The notes under the pieces: model-generated | What the model was told of the DNA's origin: nothing | Seen by the model: the letters and a program-made list of their open reading frames with translations, nothing else | The model's database searches: none | Made by a program: the position numbers and the translations under genes | Shown here: positions 17,885 to 28,026 of the stretch, piece after piece | How positions within the stretch are numbered: position 1 is the first letter of the stretch | Layout: the number at the start of each line of letters is the position of its first letter | NCBI RefSeq assembly: GCF_001953985.1 | Contig: NZ_MBEI01000043.1 | Location: 1-64,000 of the forward strand | DNA length: 64,000 bases | From: Mycobacterium colombiense | GTDB taxonomy: Bacteria > Actinomycetota > Actinomycetes > Mycobacteriales > Mycobacteriaceae | Direction of reading: 5' to 3'

Positions 17885-19441
17885 ATGGGCACGGTGGAGT
17901 GGAGCCAAGAGTGCGACGTGCTGGTGGCGGGGTCCGGCGGCGGCGGCGTGACCGGCGCGTACACCGCGGCGCGCGAGGGGCTCGACGTCGTGCTGGTCGA
18001 GGCGACGTCGAAATTCGGTGGCACCACGGCGTACTCCGGCGGGGGCGGCGTCTGGTTCCCGTGCAACCCCGTCCTGCTCCGCGCCGGCATGGACGACGAC
18101 ACCATCGAGGACGCGCTCACCTACTACCGCGCCGTGGTCGGCGACCGCACCCCGCGCGAGCTGCAGGAAACCTACGTCCGCGGCGGCGCGCCGCTGATCG
18201 AGTACCTGGAGGCCGACCCGAACCTGAAGTTCGTGCCGTTGCCCTGGCCCGACTACTACGGCGCGGCGCCCAAGGCGCGCCTGGACGGTCAGCGCCACAT
18301 CGCGGCCAAGCCGCTGCAGGTGGCCGCCGCCCCCGAATTCCGCGAGGCGATCCGCGGGCCCTTGGACACCGACCGGCTCGGCGCCGAACCGCCGTCCGAC
18401 TACTACCTCGGGGGTCGCGCACTGATCGCGCGATTCCTCAAGGCCATCGGGCAGTACCCGACGGCGTCGCTGCGGCTCGACACCGCGCTGGTCGAGCTGG
18501 TGGTGTCGGACGGGCGGGTAAGGGGAGCGATCGTCGAGACCGCCGGCGAGCGCCGCGCGATCCGCGCCCGCCGGGGCGTGCTGCTGGCCGCCGGGGGCTT
18601 CGAGGCCAACGAGGAGCTGCGCCGGCGCTACGGCGTGCCGGGAACGTCGCGAGACACCATGGGCGGCCCGGGAAGTCGTGGCCTGGCGCTGCAGGCCGGC
18701 ATCGCCGCGGGCGCCGACACCGACCTGTTGGACCAGGCCTGGTGGTCGCCGGGCATGACCCATCCCGACGGCCGGTCCGCGTTCGCGCTGTGGTTCACCG
18801 GCGGCATCTTCGTCAACCAGTCGGGCAACCGGTTCGTCAACGAGTCCCGCGCCTACGACCGGGCCGGCCGCGAGATCATCGCGCAGCTGCAGGACGGGTC
18901 GATGACGTTGCCGTACTGGATGATCTACGACGACAAGGAGGGCGAGATCCCTCCGGTGAAGGCGGCCAACGTCTCCATCGTGGAGACCGAGAAGTACGTC
19001 GCGGCCGGCCTGTGGCACACCGCGGACACCCTCGAGGAACTCGCCGCCAAGATCGGCGTGCCGGCAGAGCGGTTGGTGGCGACCGTCGCGCGGTTCAACG
19101 GCTTCGCCGCCACCGGCGTCGACGAGGACTTCGGCCGCGGTGACGAGGCCTTCGACCGCGCCTTCTCGGCGGGCGCGTCGCCGCTGGTGCCCATCGACTC
19201 GCCGCCGTATCACGCCGCCGCGTTCGGCATCTCCGATCTGGGCACCAAGGGCGGGCTGCGCACCGACGCCGCGGCACGGGTGCTCGACGCGGCCGGCAAC
19301 CCCATCGACGGTCTGTACGCGGCGGGCAACACGATGGCCGCGCCCAGCGGCACCGCCTATCCCGGCGGCGGCAACCCGATCGGAACCAGCATGCTGTTCA
19401 GCCATTTGGCCGTGCTGGACATGCGCGACCGCCGGCCCTGA
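17885..19441 (+). CDS. KstD-like FAD-dependent steroid dehydrogenase family protein
   Basis: This 518-residue flavoprotein belongs to the fumarate reductase/3-ketosteroid dehydrogenase family. The N-terminal FAD motif is [20 protein letters not shown] and the C-terminal FAD segment is [21 protein letters not shown]. The tyrosine and glycine of [11 protein letters not shown] align with Tyr487 and Gly491 of Rhodococcus KstD1, which help polarise the 3-keto group. The substrate may be a 3-ketosteroid or related cyclic ketone; it cannot be fixed from sequence. It is divergent from accD5 and 17 bp upstream of birA. I recall no counterpart at this position in H37Rv. Confidence 0.85.
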   Translation: MGTVEWSQECDVLVAGSGGGGVTGAYTAAREGLDVVLVEATSKFGGTTAYSGGGGVWFPCNPVLLRAGMDDDTIEDALTYYRAVVGDRTPRELQETYVRGGAPLIEYLEADPNLKFVPLPWPDYYGAAPKARLDGQRHIAAKPLQVAAAPEFREAIRGPLDTDRLGAEPPSDYYLGGRALIARFLKAIGQYPTASLRLDTALVELVVSDGRVRGAIVETAGERRAIRARRGVLLAAGGFEANEELRRRYGVPGTSRDTMGGPGSRGLALQAGIAAGADTDLLDQAWWSPGMTHPDGRSAFALWFTGGIFVNQSGNRFVNESRAYDRAGREIIAQLQDGSMTLPYWMIYDDKEGEIPPVKAANVSIVETEKYVAAGLWHTADTLEELAAKIGVPAERLVATVARFNGFAATGVDEDFGRGDEAFDRAFSAGASPLVPIDSPPYHAAAFGISDLGTKGGLRTDAAARVLDAAGNPIDGLYAAGNTMAAPSGTAYPGGGNPIGTSMLFSHLAVLDMRDRRP

Positions 19442-19445
19442 GTTC

Positions 19446-19451
19446 TAGGCT
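19446..19451 (+). promoter_or_regulatory. Candidate -10 hexamer of leaderless birA
   Basis: TAGGCT ends 7 bp before the GTG start at 19459, just after the stop of the flavoprotein gene. birA may thus have its own leaderless promoter. Confidence 0.55.
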
Positions 19452-19458
19452 GGGTCCG

Positions 19459-20283
19459 GTGACAGAACGAGATCGGCTTCGAGCACCGTTGGACGAGAGC
19501 GCATTGCGCGCCGAGTTGATCGGCACCGGGCTGGGCTGGCGCAAGCTCGACGTAGTCGAGCAGACCGGTTCCACCAACGCCGACCTGTTGGCGCGCGCGG
19601 CGTCGGGCGACGACGTCGCCGGTGCCGTGTTGATCGCCGAGCACCAGACCGCCGGGCGGGGCCGGCACGGCCGCGGCTGGTCGGCCACGCCGCGGGCCCA
19701 GATCACCATGTCCGTCGGGGTGAGCGTCGTCGACGTCCCCACCACCGGATGGGGCTGGCTGCCGCTGGCCACCGGCGTGGCGGTGGTCGACGTCGTGACG
19801 CCGCTGCTGGCGGGGACCGGGGCGCAGGCGGGACTCAAGTGGCCCAACGACGTGCTGGCCGGCCCGCCGGATTCGCCGGGCAAGCTGGCCGGCATCCTCG
19901 CCGAGGTGGCCAAGCCCGTCGTGGTTATCGGCTTGGGGCTCAACGTGACTCAGTCCGCCGACGAGATCGACGGCCCCGGCGCGACGTCGCTGCTCGACCT
20001 CGGTGTGGCCGCGCCCGACCGCACCCAACTGGTGTCTGCGCTGCTGCGGGAGCTGGGCCGGCGGATCGTGGCCTGGCGCGCCGCGCGCGGGGCCGACTGG
20101 GCGCTGGCCGCCGACTACCGGGCGCGCAGCCTGACCATCGGCAACGGGGTGCGCGCGCACCTGCCCGGCGGCAAGCAGGTCGACGGGACCGCCAGCGCCA
20201 TCGACGATCAGGGCCGGCTCTGCCTGGAGAGTGGTGGGCAGACCGTCGTCGTCGCGGCGGGCGACGTGGTGCATTTGCGCTAG
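19459..20283 (+). CDS. birA: Biotin--protein ligase BirA
   Basis: This 274-residue protein is the monofunctional biotin protein ligase (Rv3279c). It attaches biotin to the lysine of biotin carrier domains such as AccA3. The catalytic core has the adenylate loop AEHQTAGRGRHGRGW, the lysine motif GLKWPNDVLAG and GLGLNVTQ. There is no N-terminal DNA-binding domain, so it is not a repressor like E. coli BirA. The C-terminal beta domain covers roughly residues 225-274. It sits close to its likely substrates, the acyl-CoA carboxylases. Confidence 0.97.
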   Translation: MTERDRLRAPLDESALRAELIGTGLGWRKLDVVEQTGSTNADLLARAASGDDVAGAVLIAEHQTAGRGRHGRGWSATPRAQITMSVGVSVVDVPTTGWGWLPLATGVAVVDVVTPLLAGTGAQAGLKWPNDVLAGPPDSPGKLAGILAEVAKPVVVIGLGLNVTQSADEIDGPGATSLLDLGVAAPDRTQLVSALLRELGRRIVAWRAARGADWALAADYRARSLTIGNGVRAHLPGGKQVDGTASAIDDQGRLCLESGGQTVVVAAGDVVHLR

Positions 20284-20311
20284 TTAGGCGCGGAATGTCG
20301 CGTTGCACAGC

Positions 20312-20317
20312 TAATGT
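20312..20317 (+). promoter_or_regulatory. Candidate -10 hexamer of PH-domain gene
   Basis: TAATGT lies 8 bp before the ATG at 20326. It overlaps an in-frame ATG at 20314, favouring the downstream start. Confidence 0.45.
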
Positions 20318-20325
20318 CGGCGGGC

Positions 20326-20844
20326 ATGGGCTACCCGGATAACGTTCTGGCCGCCGGCGAACACGTGATCGTGCACCGCCATCCGCATTGGAAGCGATTG
20401 ATCTGGCCGGTGCTGGTCCTCATCCTGGTGACCGGGCTGGCGGCGTTCGGCTCCGGATACCTCAACTCGACGCACTGGGACCAGCTCGCCAAGAACATCA
20501 TCTACGGCGTCATTTGGGGGATCTGGCTGGTGATCGTGGGGTGGCTGACGCTGTGGCCGTTCTTGAGCTGGCTGACCACCCACTTCGTCGTCACCAACCG
20601 GCGGGTGATGTTCCGGCACGGGGTGCTGACCCGCACCGGCATCGACATCCCGCTGGCCCGGATCAACAGCGTGGAATTCCGTGACCGCATCACCGAGCGC
20701 ATGTTCCGCACCGGGACGCTGATCATCGAGTCGGCGTCACAAGATCCGTTGGAGTTCTACGACATTCCGCGGCTGCGCGAGGTGCACGCGCTGCTGTATC
20801 ACGAAGTCTTCGACACCCTGGGTTCCGAGGAATCGCCCAGCTGA
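20326..20844 (+). CDS. PH-domain membrane protein (Rv3278c homologue)
   Basis: This 172-residue protein has two membrane segments (LIWPVLVLILVTGLAAFGSG and GVIWGIWLVIVGWLTLWPFL) followed by a YdbS/YdbT-type bacterial PH domain, seen in HFVVTNRRVMFRHGVLTRTG and IPLARINSVEFRDRITERMF. The PH domain would lie in the cytoplasm at the membrane. The ATG at 20326 gives the same length as the H37Rv protein and follows a -10-like hexamer; an ATG 12 bp upstream is also in frame. The 3' end overlaps the convergent GtrA gene by 46 bp. Function unknown. Confidence 0.9.
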   Translation: MGYPDNVLAAGEHVIVHRHPHWKRLIWPVLVLILVTGLAAFGSGYLNSTHWDQLAKNIIYGVIWGIWLVIVGWLTLWPFLSWLTTHFVVTNRRVMFRHGVLTRTGIDIPLARINSVEFRDRITERMFRTGTLIIESASQDPLEFYDIPRLREVHALLYHEVFDTLGSEESPS

Positions 20845-21458
20845 GTCAGCCGGCTGGCCCGGTTGCGCCAAGCGCGCAGCAGCGTGACGTTGCCGCCCTC
20901 GATCTCGTCCTCGAAGATTTCGGCGATGCCGCCGGCGGTAAGCGCGGATTCCAGCGCCTTCTCGGGGTCGCGCGCGAACTGATCGGGGAACACCCAGCGC
21001 CGAAACGCCCAGAACCGGAACGCCATCTGCAGCAGATTGCCGATGATGTAGGCCGAGATGAAGTCGGCGACGTTCTCCACCGCCAGCGACACCGTCGGCT
21101 CGCGCAGCTGCAGCACGTAGCTGGAGAACCACAGCGGCGCCATGGAGAGCAGCACCCCCACGCCACTGAACGCGAAGAACAGCAGCGCCTCGTGGTGGCG
21201 CTCGCGCCCGCCGCGATTGCGGAAGCTCCATTCCCGGTTCAGCACGTAGGACGCGATGACCGCGACAATGCCCGCAATGACCTTTGCGGTCACCGGTTTC
21301 GGTTCGAGAATTGTCAGCTTCAGCGTGTAGAAAATCGCCGAGTCGATGACGAATGTGGTTCCGCCGACGATGGCGAATTTGATCAGTTCGTGGTGGCGTA
21401 GCAAATAGGGCTGCATAACCCTAGGTAGACGCGCGATCGTGGCTTCGGCGAAGGACAC
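20799..21458 (-). CDS. GtrA-family membrane protein (Rv3277 homologue)
   Basis: This 219-residue protein has the four-helix GtrA fold. The first segments read LIKFAIVGGTTFVIDSAIFY and VIAGIVAVIASYVLNREWSF, the latter carrying the conserved NREWSFR motif. GtrA proteins take part in transfer of lipid-linked sugars for polysaccharide or teichoic acid modification, possibly as flippases. A basic/acidic cytoplasmic tail of about 60 residues follows the last membrane helix. The 3' end overlaps the PH-domain gene. It is divergent from purK over 110 bp. Confidence 0.9.
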   Translation of the reverse strand: MSFAEATIARLPRVMQPYLLRHHELIKFAIVGGTTFVIDSAIFYTLKLTILEPKPVTAKVIAGIVAVIASYVLNREWSFRNRGGRERHHEALLFFAFSGVGVLLSMAPLWFSSYVLQLREPTVSLAVENVADFISAYIIGNLLQMAFRFWAFRRWVFPDQFARDPEKALESALTAGGIAEIFEDEIEGGNVTLLRAWRNRASRLTQLGDSSEPRVSKTS

Positions 21459-21568
21459 AACACGTCAGTCTACGGATGGACACAAATTCGACGCAAAATC
21501 GTACATAACAATTCGGTGTCGGCCCCGGTCAACACGCCTTTAGCGCCGGTTGCTTTAGCCGTGACACC

Positions 21569-22884
21569 ATGATGGCCGTGCCGAGTACACGCCCGCCGGG
21601 CGCAGCCCCCGTCGCAGCACCCCGAGCCGCCCCCCGCGTCGTCCCCGTCGTCGCAATGGTCGGTGGCGGTCAGCTCGCCCGGATGACCCACCAGGCGGCG
21701 ATCGCGCTGGGGCAGTCGCTGCGGGTGCTGGCCACCGCCGCCGACGAGCCGGCCGCGCTGGTCGCGCCCGACGTCGTCATCGGGTCGCACACCGATCTCG
21801 ATGCCCTGCGCCGGGTGGCCGCGGGCGCCGACGTGCTGACCTTCGACCACGAACACGTGCCGAACGAACTGCTGGAGAAGCTGGTCGCCGAGGGCGTCAA
21901 CGTGGCGCCGCCGCCGCAGGCCCTGGTGCACGCGCAGGACAAGCTCGTCATGCGCCGCCGGCTCGAGGCCCTCGGCGTCCCCGTGCCCCGCTACGCCGAG
22001 ATCCGCAGCGTCGACGAGCTCGACGCCTTCGCGTGGCGCATCGCCGGGCCCGTGGTGGTCAAGGCGGTCCGCGGCGGTTACGACGGGCGCGGGGTGCGGA
22101 TGGCGCGCGACCCGTTGCACGCCCGCGAGATTGCGACCGACTTCCTGGCCTCTCGCGTGCCGGTGATGGCCGAGGAGCAGGTGAACCTGCGCCGCGAACT
22201 GTCGGCCCTGGTGGCGCGGTCGCCGTTCGGTCAGGGCGCGGCGTGGCCGGTGGTCGAGACCGTGCAACGAGACGGGATCTGCGTGCAGGTGATCGCGCCC
22301 GCGCCCGAGCTGTCCGGCGAACGGGCCGCCGCCGCGCAGCAGTTGGCGTTGCGGCTGGCCGCCGATCTCGGCGTGGTCGGGGTGCTGGCGGTCGAGCTCT
22401 TCGAGACGGTCGACGGCGAGCTGCTGGTCAACGAGCTGGCGATGCGGCCACACAACTCGGGGCACTGGACCATGGACGGGTCGCGCACCAGCCAGTTCGA
22501 GCAGCATGTGCGCGCGGTGCTGGACTACCCGCTCGGCGACACCGACGCCATCGCGCCGGTGACCGTGATGGCCAACGTGCTGGGCGCCGCCGAGGTCCCG
22601 GAGATGAGCGTCGATGAGCGACTGCACCACCTGTTCGCCCGGATGCCCGACGCCCGCGTCCACCTCTACGGCAAGGAAGAACGTCCCGGCCGCAAGGTCG
22701 GGCACATCAACTTCGCCGGGTCCGGCCCGGCGGATCGGGAAAGCGTGGCGACGCTGCGGGAACGCGCCGAGCTGGCGGCACACTGGTTGTCACACGGGCA
22801 GTGGACGGACGGATGGGATCCACATGGCGCCGGCGACGATAAACAGGGCAGTGCGATCGGAAAAGACGAGGAGAAGCGGCGGAA

Positions 22885-22888
<4 letters not shown>
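21569..22888 (+). CDS. purK: N5-carboxyaminoimidazole ribonucleotide synthase PurK
   Basis: This 439-residue ATP-grasp enzyme (Rv3276c) makes N5-CAIR from AIR, bicarbonate and ATP in purine synthesis. Features are the N-terminal [18 protein letters not shown], the ATP-grasp loop [14 protein letters not shown] and the metal/ATP region [18 protein letters not shown]. Two ATG codons (21569, 21572) are adjacent. The first 25 residues are an Ala/Pro/Arg-rich stretch before the conserved core, so a later start is possible. The stop overlaps the purE start by 4 bp. Confidence 0.97.
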
Positions 22889-23403
<515 letters not shown>

Positions 23404-23418
23404 TAAGAGGAGGCCGAG

Positions 23419-24588
23419 ATGGCTGGATGGGCCGGAAACCCCGACTTCGATCTGTTCCAACTGCCCGAAGAGCACCAGGAGTTGCGCGCCGCGATCCGTG
23501 CGCTGGCGGAGAAGGAGATCGCCCCGCACGCCGCTGACGTGGACGAGAACTCCCGCTTCCCCGAGGAGGCGCTGGAGGCGCTGAACACCTCCGGGTTCAA
23601 CGCCGTGCACGTGCCCGAGGAGTACGGCGGGCAGGGCGCGGACTCGGTGGCGGCATGCATCGTGATCGAGGAGGTCGCCCGCGTCGACACCTCGGCGTCG
23701 CTCATTCCCGCCGTGAACAAGCTGGGCACGATGGGGCTGATCCTGCGCGGCTCCGACGAGCTGAAGAAGCAGGTGCTGCCCTCGATCGCGGACGGCACGG
23801 CGATGGCGTCCTACGCGCTGAGCGAGCGCGAGGCCGGCAGCGACGCGGCGTCCATGCGGACACGGGCGACGGCCGACGGGGACGACTGGATCCTCAACGG
23901 CGCCAAGTGCTGGATCACCAACGGCGGCAAGTCGAGCTGGTACACGGTGATGGCCGTGACCGACCCGGACAAGGGCGCCAACGGCATCTCGGCGTTCATG
24001 GTGCACAAGGACGACGAGGGCTTCACGGTCGGGCCCAAGGAGAAGAAGCTCGGCATCAAGGGTTCGCCCACCACCGAGCTGTACTTCGAGAACTGTCGCA
24101 TCCCCGGCGACCGGATCATCGGTGACCCCGGCACCGGCTTCAAGACCGCGCTGGCGACGCTGGATCACACCCGGCCCACCATCGGCGCCCAGGCGGTCGG
24201 CATCGCCCAGGGCGCCCTGGACGCCGCCATCGCATACACCAAGGATCGCAAGCAGTTCGCGCAATCGATCAGCAGCTTCCAGGCCGTGCAGTTCATGCTC
24301 GCCGACATGGCCATGAAGGTCGAGTCCGCCAGGCTGATGGTGTACCACGCCGCCGCCCGCGCCGAGCGCGGCGAATCCCACCTGGGCTTCATCTCCGCGG
24401 CGTCCAAGTGCCTGGCCTCCGACGTCGCGATGGAAGTCACCACCGACGCGGTGCAGCTGTTCGGCGGCGCCGGCTACACCATCGACTTCCCGGTCGAGCG
24501 GATGATGCGCGACGCCAAGATCACTCAGATCTACGAGGGCACCAATCAGATTCAGCGCGTGGTGATGTCGCGGGCGCTGCTGCGCTGA
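23419..24588 (+). CDS. fadE25: Acyl-CoA dehydrogenase FadE25
   Basis: This 389-residue protein is FadE25 (Rv3274c), a flavin-dependent acyl-CoA dehydrogenase of the short/medium-chain type. The motifs are YALSEREAGSDAASMRTRA (FAD/substrate), CWITNGGKSSWYTVMAV and the C-terminal QIYEGTNQIQRVVMSRALL, with the conserved glutamate of the YEGTNQ motif. GAGGAGG lies before the ATG. It is co-directional with purKE but metabolically unrelated. The substrate chain length is not clear from sequence. Confidence 0.96.
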   Translation: MAGWAGNPDFDLFQLPEEHQELRAAIRALAEKEIAPHAADVDENSRFPEEALEALNTSGFNAVHVPEEYGGQGADSVAACIVIEEVARVDTSASLIPAVNKLGTMGLILRGSDELKKQVLPSIADGTAMASYALSEREAGSDAASMRTRATADGDDWILNGAKCWITNGGKSSWYTVMAVTDPDKGANGISAFMVHKDDEGFTVGPKEKKLGIKGSPTTELYFENCRIPGDRIIGDPGTGFKTALATLDHTRPTIGAQAVGIAQGALDAAIAYTKDRKQFAQSISSFQAVQFMLADMAMKVESARLMVYHAAARAERGESHLGFISAASKCLASDVAMEVTTDAVQLFGGAGYTIDFPVERMMRDAKITQIYEGTNQIQRVVMSRALLR

Positions 24589-24791
24589 TCGCTTTCCGGC
24601 GGTGCTGTTGCGAAAGGCCGCGGCGGACCGCCTAGGATCTGCACTCGGTGAGTGAAGTCCACACCGACGGTCGGTAAACAGGCACCGACCCACGTCCGAC
24701 CACCGTCACAGAGCAAAGGGCTTTTCGCGGCAAGGGGGTCTGCGGTGCAGAGCGTGATTTCTCCTGCGCGGCGCCCGGCGACCGGGATTTG

Positions 24792-25982
24792 ATGCCCGTG
24801 CAAACTCCGGTCACCCCGACGGCGAGTTGGCAGTCATTGTCGTTGCTGTTGGTCGAGGACGACCGCGCCGACGCGGTGCTGGTGGAAGACCTGATCACCG
24901 ACGCGGTCACCGACATCCGGGTGGTGTGGGCGAAGTCGATGGCGCACGCCGAACGCGAGCTGGAGTCCGCCCGGCCCGACTGCGTGCTGCTGGACCTGCA
25001 CCTGCCCGACGCCAGTGGGATCGATGCGCTGAACCGCATCGCCAACCTCGACGCCACGGTGCCGATCGTGGTGCTGACCGGACTGAACGACGAGTACTTC
25101 GGGGCGTCGGCGGTGGCCGCCGGTGCCCAGGACTATCTGGTCAAGGGCCGGGTCGAGCCGGAAATGCTGCGCCGCGCACTGCTGTACGCGATCGAGCGCA
25201 AGCGCGCCGAGCTCATCGCCGCCGACCTGCACGCCACGCAGCTGCGGGCCCGGGAGAACGCGCTGCTGGAACGCGGCCTGCTGCCCTCGCCGCTGCTGCT
25301 GGACAACCCGGGCGTCGACATCGTCGCCCGGTACCGGCCGAGCCGCGAAGACGCGCTGCTGTGCGGTGACTTCTACGACGTCGTCCAGACGCCCGACCGG
25401 GTCGTGCATGTGCTGATCGGCGACGTCGCCGGGCACGGCCCGCACGAGGCCGCGCTGGGCGCGGCGTTGCGGATCGCGTTCCGCGCGTTGACCTTTGCCG
25501 GTGTGCACGGCGTCGAACTGATGCGGCAGCTCGAGCGGGTCCTGTATTCGGAGCGTACCGGCACCGGAATCTTCGCGACCGTGCTCAGCCTGGAGATCTC
25601 GCCCGACAGCCCGCGCGTCGGCGTCATCCGGGCGGGGCACCCCGGGATGTTGGTGCAGGCCGGCGGAACCGTGGAGTGGCTGGAGCCGGCGGGCGGCCCG
25701 GCGCTGGGTCTGCACGCCGGCGACTGGCCATCCGAAGAGCTCGAGCTGCACGCGGGTGATGGCCTGCTTTTGCTGACCGATGGACTCTACGAGGGATATT
25801 CGGGCGAGGGTACGCAGCGGCTCGGCGAGGACGGCTTGCTCGCCCTGGCTCGCTCGCACGCCAGTAAGCCCGGCCCCGCGTTCGTCGACGCGCTCATATA
25901 CGGCGCCCAGGAGCTCGCCCAGCCCCGCGGCGGTTTGACCGATGACATCGCCGTCCTGCGCGTCGAGAGGACTACCAAGTGA
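24792..25982 (+). CDS. RsbU-type PP2C phosphatase with N-terminal receiver domain
   Basis: This 396-residue protein joins a response-regulator receiver domain (about 15-130; acidic pair VEDD, phosphoacceptor D68 in CVLLDLHLPDASG) to a PP2C/SpoIIE phosphatase domain (about 170-390). All metal-binding aspartates are visible: CGDFYD, IGDVAGHG, LLTDGLYE and DDIAVL. A helical linker around 130-165 may relay phosphorylation. Such proteins dephosphorylate STAS anti-sigma antagonists. The ATG at 24792 follows an in-frame TTG and was preferred. The stop overlaps the kinase start (GTGA). It is absent from this place in H37Rv. The likely target, inferred, is a STAS protein of the SigF system. Confidence 0.9.
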   Translation: MPVQTPVTPTASWQSLSLLLVEDDRADAVLVEDLITDAVTDIRVVWAKSMAHAERELESARPDCVLLDLHLPDASGIDALNRIANLDATVPIVVLTGLNDEYFGASAVAAGAQDYLVKGRVEPEMLRRALLYAIERKRAELIAADLHATQLRARENALLERGLLPSPLLLDNPGVDIVARYRPSREDALLCGDFYDVVQTPDRVVHVLIGDVAGHGPHEAALGAALRIAFRALTFAGVHGVELMRQLERVLYSERTGTGIFATVLSLEISPDSPRVGVIRAGHPGMLVQAGGTVEWLEPAGGPALGLHAGDWPSEELELHAGDGLLLLTDGLYEGYSGEGTQRLGEDGLLALARSHASKPGPAFVDALIYGAQELAQPRGGLTDDIAVLRVERTTK

Positions 25983-27580
25983 TGCCATCGCGTCCGCTTC
26001 GGCTCACGGACCTCACCGTGCGGGGATGGCTGGCGTTGGTGCTGTGGATCATGGGCGCGACCGTGCTGGTCGGGGCGGTGGTCGGTGCCGTGTTGCTGCA
26101 TCGCACCGACGAGGTGTCGCGCCAGGTGGCCCAGAACATCCAGCCGGCGCGCGTCGCCGCGGCACGCCTGCAGTCGGCGTTGCGCGATCAGGAGACCGGC
26201 ATGCGCGGCTACCTGATCTCCGCCGACCGGCAGTTCCTCGCGCCGTATTACGACGGGCAGCGCACCGAACAGGCTGCGGCCGACGAGATCCGGCGTCTGG
26301 TGGGCGGGCGCATGGAACTGATGGCCGATCTGGATGCGGTGGAAGCCGCCGCCGCGGACTGGCGGACGAACTATGCCGAGCCCCTGATTTCCAACGTGGC
26401 CCCCAAGACGCCGAGGTACATCAGCCCCCACACGGCCGACACGGGCAAAAACAAATTCGACCATCTCCGTGAGCTTTTCGATACGCAGAACACCCACCTG
26501 GCGGTGGCCTCGGCGGCGGCCATCGACGAGCTCAACGAGATCAACGGCTGGCGCGACTGGGTGCTGGGCGCCACGGTGTTCATCGTGATCGGAGCCGCCC
26601 TGGTGCTGGGGCTGCTCAGCCGCGCCGCGATCACCCGGCCGATCGCGGCACTGGCCGCGGCCTGCCGGCGCATCACCCAGGGCAACTTCGAGGAGACGAT
26701 CTCGCCTCCGCGCCGGCCCAGGGACATTCGGAAAATGGCCATCGACGTGGAGGACATGCGCAAGCGCATCGTCGAGGAGCTCGAGGTGTCGCGGTCGGCG
26801 CAGGCGCAATTGGATGAACAGGCCGCCGAATTACGGCGATCGAACACCGAACTCGAGCAGTTCGCCTACGTCGCATCGCACGATCTGCAGGAACCGCTGC
26901 GCAAGGTCGCGTCCTTCTGCCAGCTGCTGGAGAAGCGCTACGGCGACCAGCTCGACGAGCGCGGCATCGAATACATCGGATTCGCGGTCGACGGCGCCAA
27001 GCGCATGCAGGCGCTGATCAACGACTTGCTCACCTTCTCGCGGGTCGGCCGGCTGGGCACTACGGAAACCGAGGTGCTGCTCGACGCGACGCTCGACGCC
27101 GGCCTGGCGAATCTGGCCACCGCGATCGAGGAGACCGAGGCGCAGATCGTGCGCCCGGAGCAGCCGTTGCCGCAGATCGTCGGGGATCCGATGCTGCTCA
27201 CGATGCTGTGGCAGAACCTGATCGGCAACGCGATCAAGTTCCGGCACAAGGATCGCCGGCCCCGCGTCGTCATCGACTGCGCGCCCGGCACCGGCCCCCA
27301 TGACGGCGAATGGCTGCTGAGCGTGGCCGACAACGGCATCGGCATCCCGGAGGAATTCTCCGACAAGGTCTTCGTGATCTTCCAGCGGCTGCACGGCCGC
27401 GACGTGTACGCCGGAACCGGAGTCGGGCTGGCACTGGTCAAGAAGATCATCGAGCACCATGGCGGCACCGTCCGGATCGACACGTCCTACACCGATGGGA
27501 CCCGATTCGAATTCACCCTGCCCGGTCCCAGACCCGTCGACGAAGCAGACCCGGTCGCTTTGGAAGGAGCGCATCAATGA
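25979..27580 (+). CDS. Membrane sensor histidine kinase with CHASE3-like sensor
   Basis: This 533-residue kinase has a first membrane helix (about 16-42), an extracytoplasmic CHASE3-like helical domain (about 43-190, with RDQETGMRGYLISADRQFL), a second helix (about 194-217), HAMP (about 218-272), a coiled coil, HisKA and HATPase_c. The phosphoacceptor is His301 in FAYVASHDLQEPLRKV, the H-box type of phytochrome-like kinases. The N box is NLIGNAIKFRHKD and the G boxes are DNGIGIPEEF and GTGVGLALVKKI. GTG 25979 and ATG 25982 are both possible starts. It overlaps both neighbours, so it is one operon with the phosphatase and the receiver gene. The signal is unknown. Confidence 0.92.
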   Translation: MMPSRPLRLTDLTVRGWLALVLWIMGATVLVGAVVGAVLLHRTDEVSRQVAQNIQPARVAAARLQSALRDQETGMRGYLISADRQFLAPYYDGQRTEQAAADEIRRLVGGRMELMADLDAVEAAAADWRTNYAEPLISNVAPKTPRYISPHTADTGKNKFDHLRELFDTQNTHLAVASAAAIDELNEINGWRDWVLGATVFIVIGAALVLGLLSRAAITRPIAALAAACRRITQGNFEETISPPRRPRDIRKMAIDVEDMRKRIVEELEVSRSAQAQLDEQAAELRRSNTELEQFAYVASHDLQEPLRKVASFCQLLEKRYGDQLDERGIEYIGFAVDGAKRMQALINDLLTFSRVGRLGTTETEVLLDATLDAGLANLATAIEETEAQIVRPEQPLPQIVGDPMLLTMLWQNLIGNAIKFRHKDRRPRVVIDCAPGTGPHDGEWLLSVADNGIGIPEEFSDKVFVIFQRLHGRDVYAGTGVGLALVKKIIEHHGGTVRIDTSYTDGTRFEFTLPGPRPVDEADPVALEGAHQ

Positions 27581-28026
27581 CGACAACAGAAGGCAGAGCG
27601 ATCGACATCCTGCTCGTCGAGGACGACCCGGGCGACGAGCTCATCACCCGAGAAGCATTCGAGCACAACAAGCTCAAGAACAGGCTCCACGTCGCGCACG
27701 ACGGAGAGGAAGGCCTCGACTACCTGTACCGGCGCGGTGAGTATGCCGACGCGCCGCGGCCCGACCTCATCCTGCTCGACCTGAACCTGCCCAAATACGA
27801 CGGCCGCCAGCTGCTGGAGAAGATCAAGTCCGACCCCGACCTGGCGCGCATCCCGGTCGTGGTGCTCACCACCTCCTCGGCGGAGGAAGACATCCTCAAG
27901 AGCTACAAGCTGCACGCCAATGCCTACGTCACCAAACCCGTCGACTTGGACCAGTTCATGAAGGCCGTCCGGCAGATCGACGAGTTCTTCGTTCAGGTGG
28001 TGCGGCTGCCGGGCAACGGGGCCTGA
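27577..28026 (+). CDS. Stand-alone Rcp1-like response regulator
   Basis: This 149-residue protein is a single receiver domain with no output domain. The acidic pocket is ILLVEDDPGD, the phosphoacceptor is D68 in LILLDLNLPKYDG and the conserved lysine is K120 in AYVTKPVD. It resembles Rcp1-type regulators that pair with phytochrome-like kinases, which fits the upstream H box. The ATG at 27577 overlaps the kinase stop (ATGA). With no DNA-binding domain it may be a phosphate relay or sink for the phosphatase's receiver domain. Confidence 0.92.
   Translation: MTTTEGRAIDILLVEDDPGDELITREAFEHNKLKNRLHVAHDGEEGLDYLYRRGEYADAPRPDLILLDLNLPKYDGRQLLEKIKSDPDLARIPVVVLTTSSAEEDILKSYKLHANAYVTKPVDLDQFMKAVRQIDEFFVQVVRLPGNGA

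Noticed and set aside
17846..19405. Long in-frame N-terminal extension of accD5
   Set aside because: It overlaps the divergent flavoprotein gene completely and would add about 520 residues not found in AccD5.
24633..24638. TAGGAT as -10 of the phosphatase-kinase operon
   Set aside because: The best -35 (TTGCGA) is 19 bp away and no SigF-type GGGTA is present in this gap, so I do not call a promoter.
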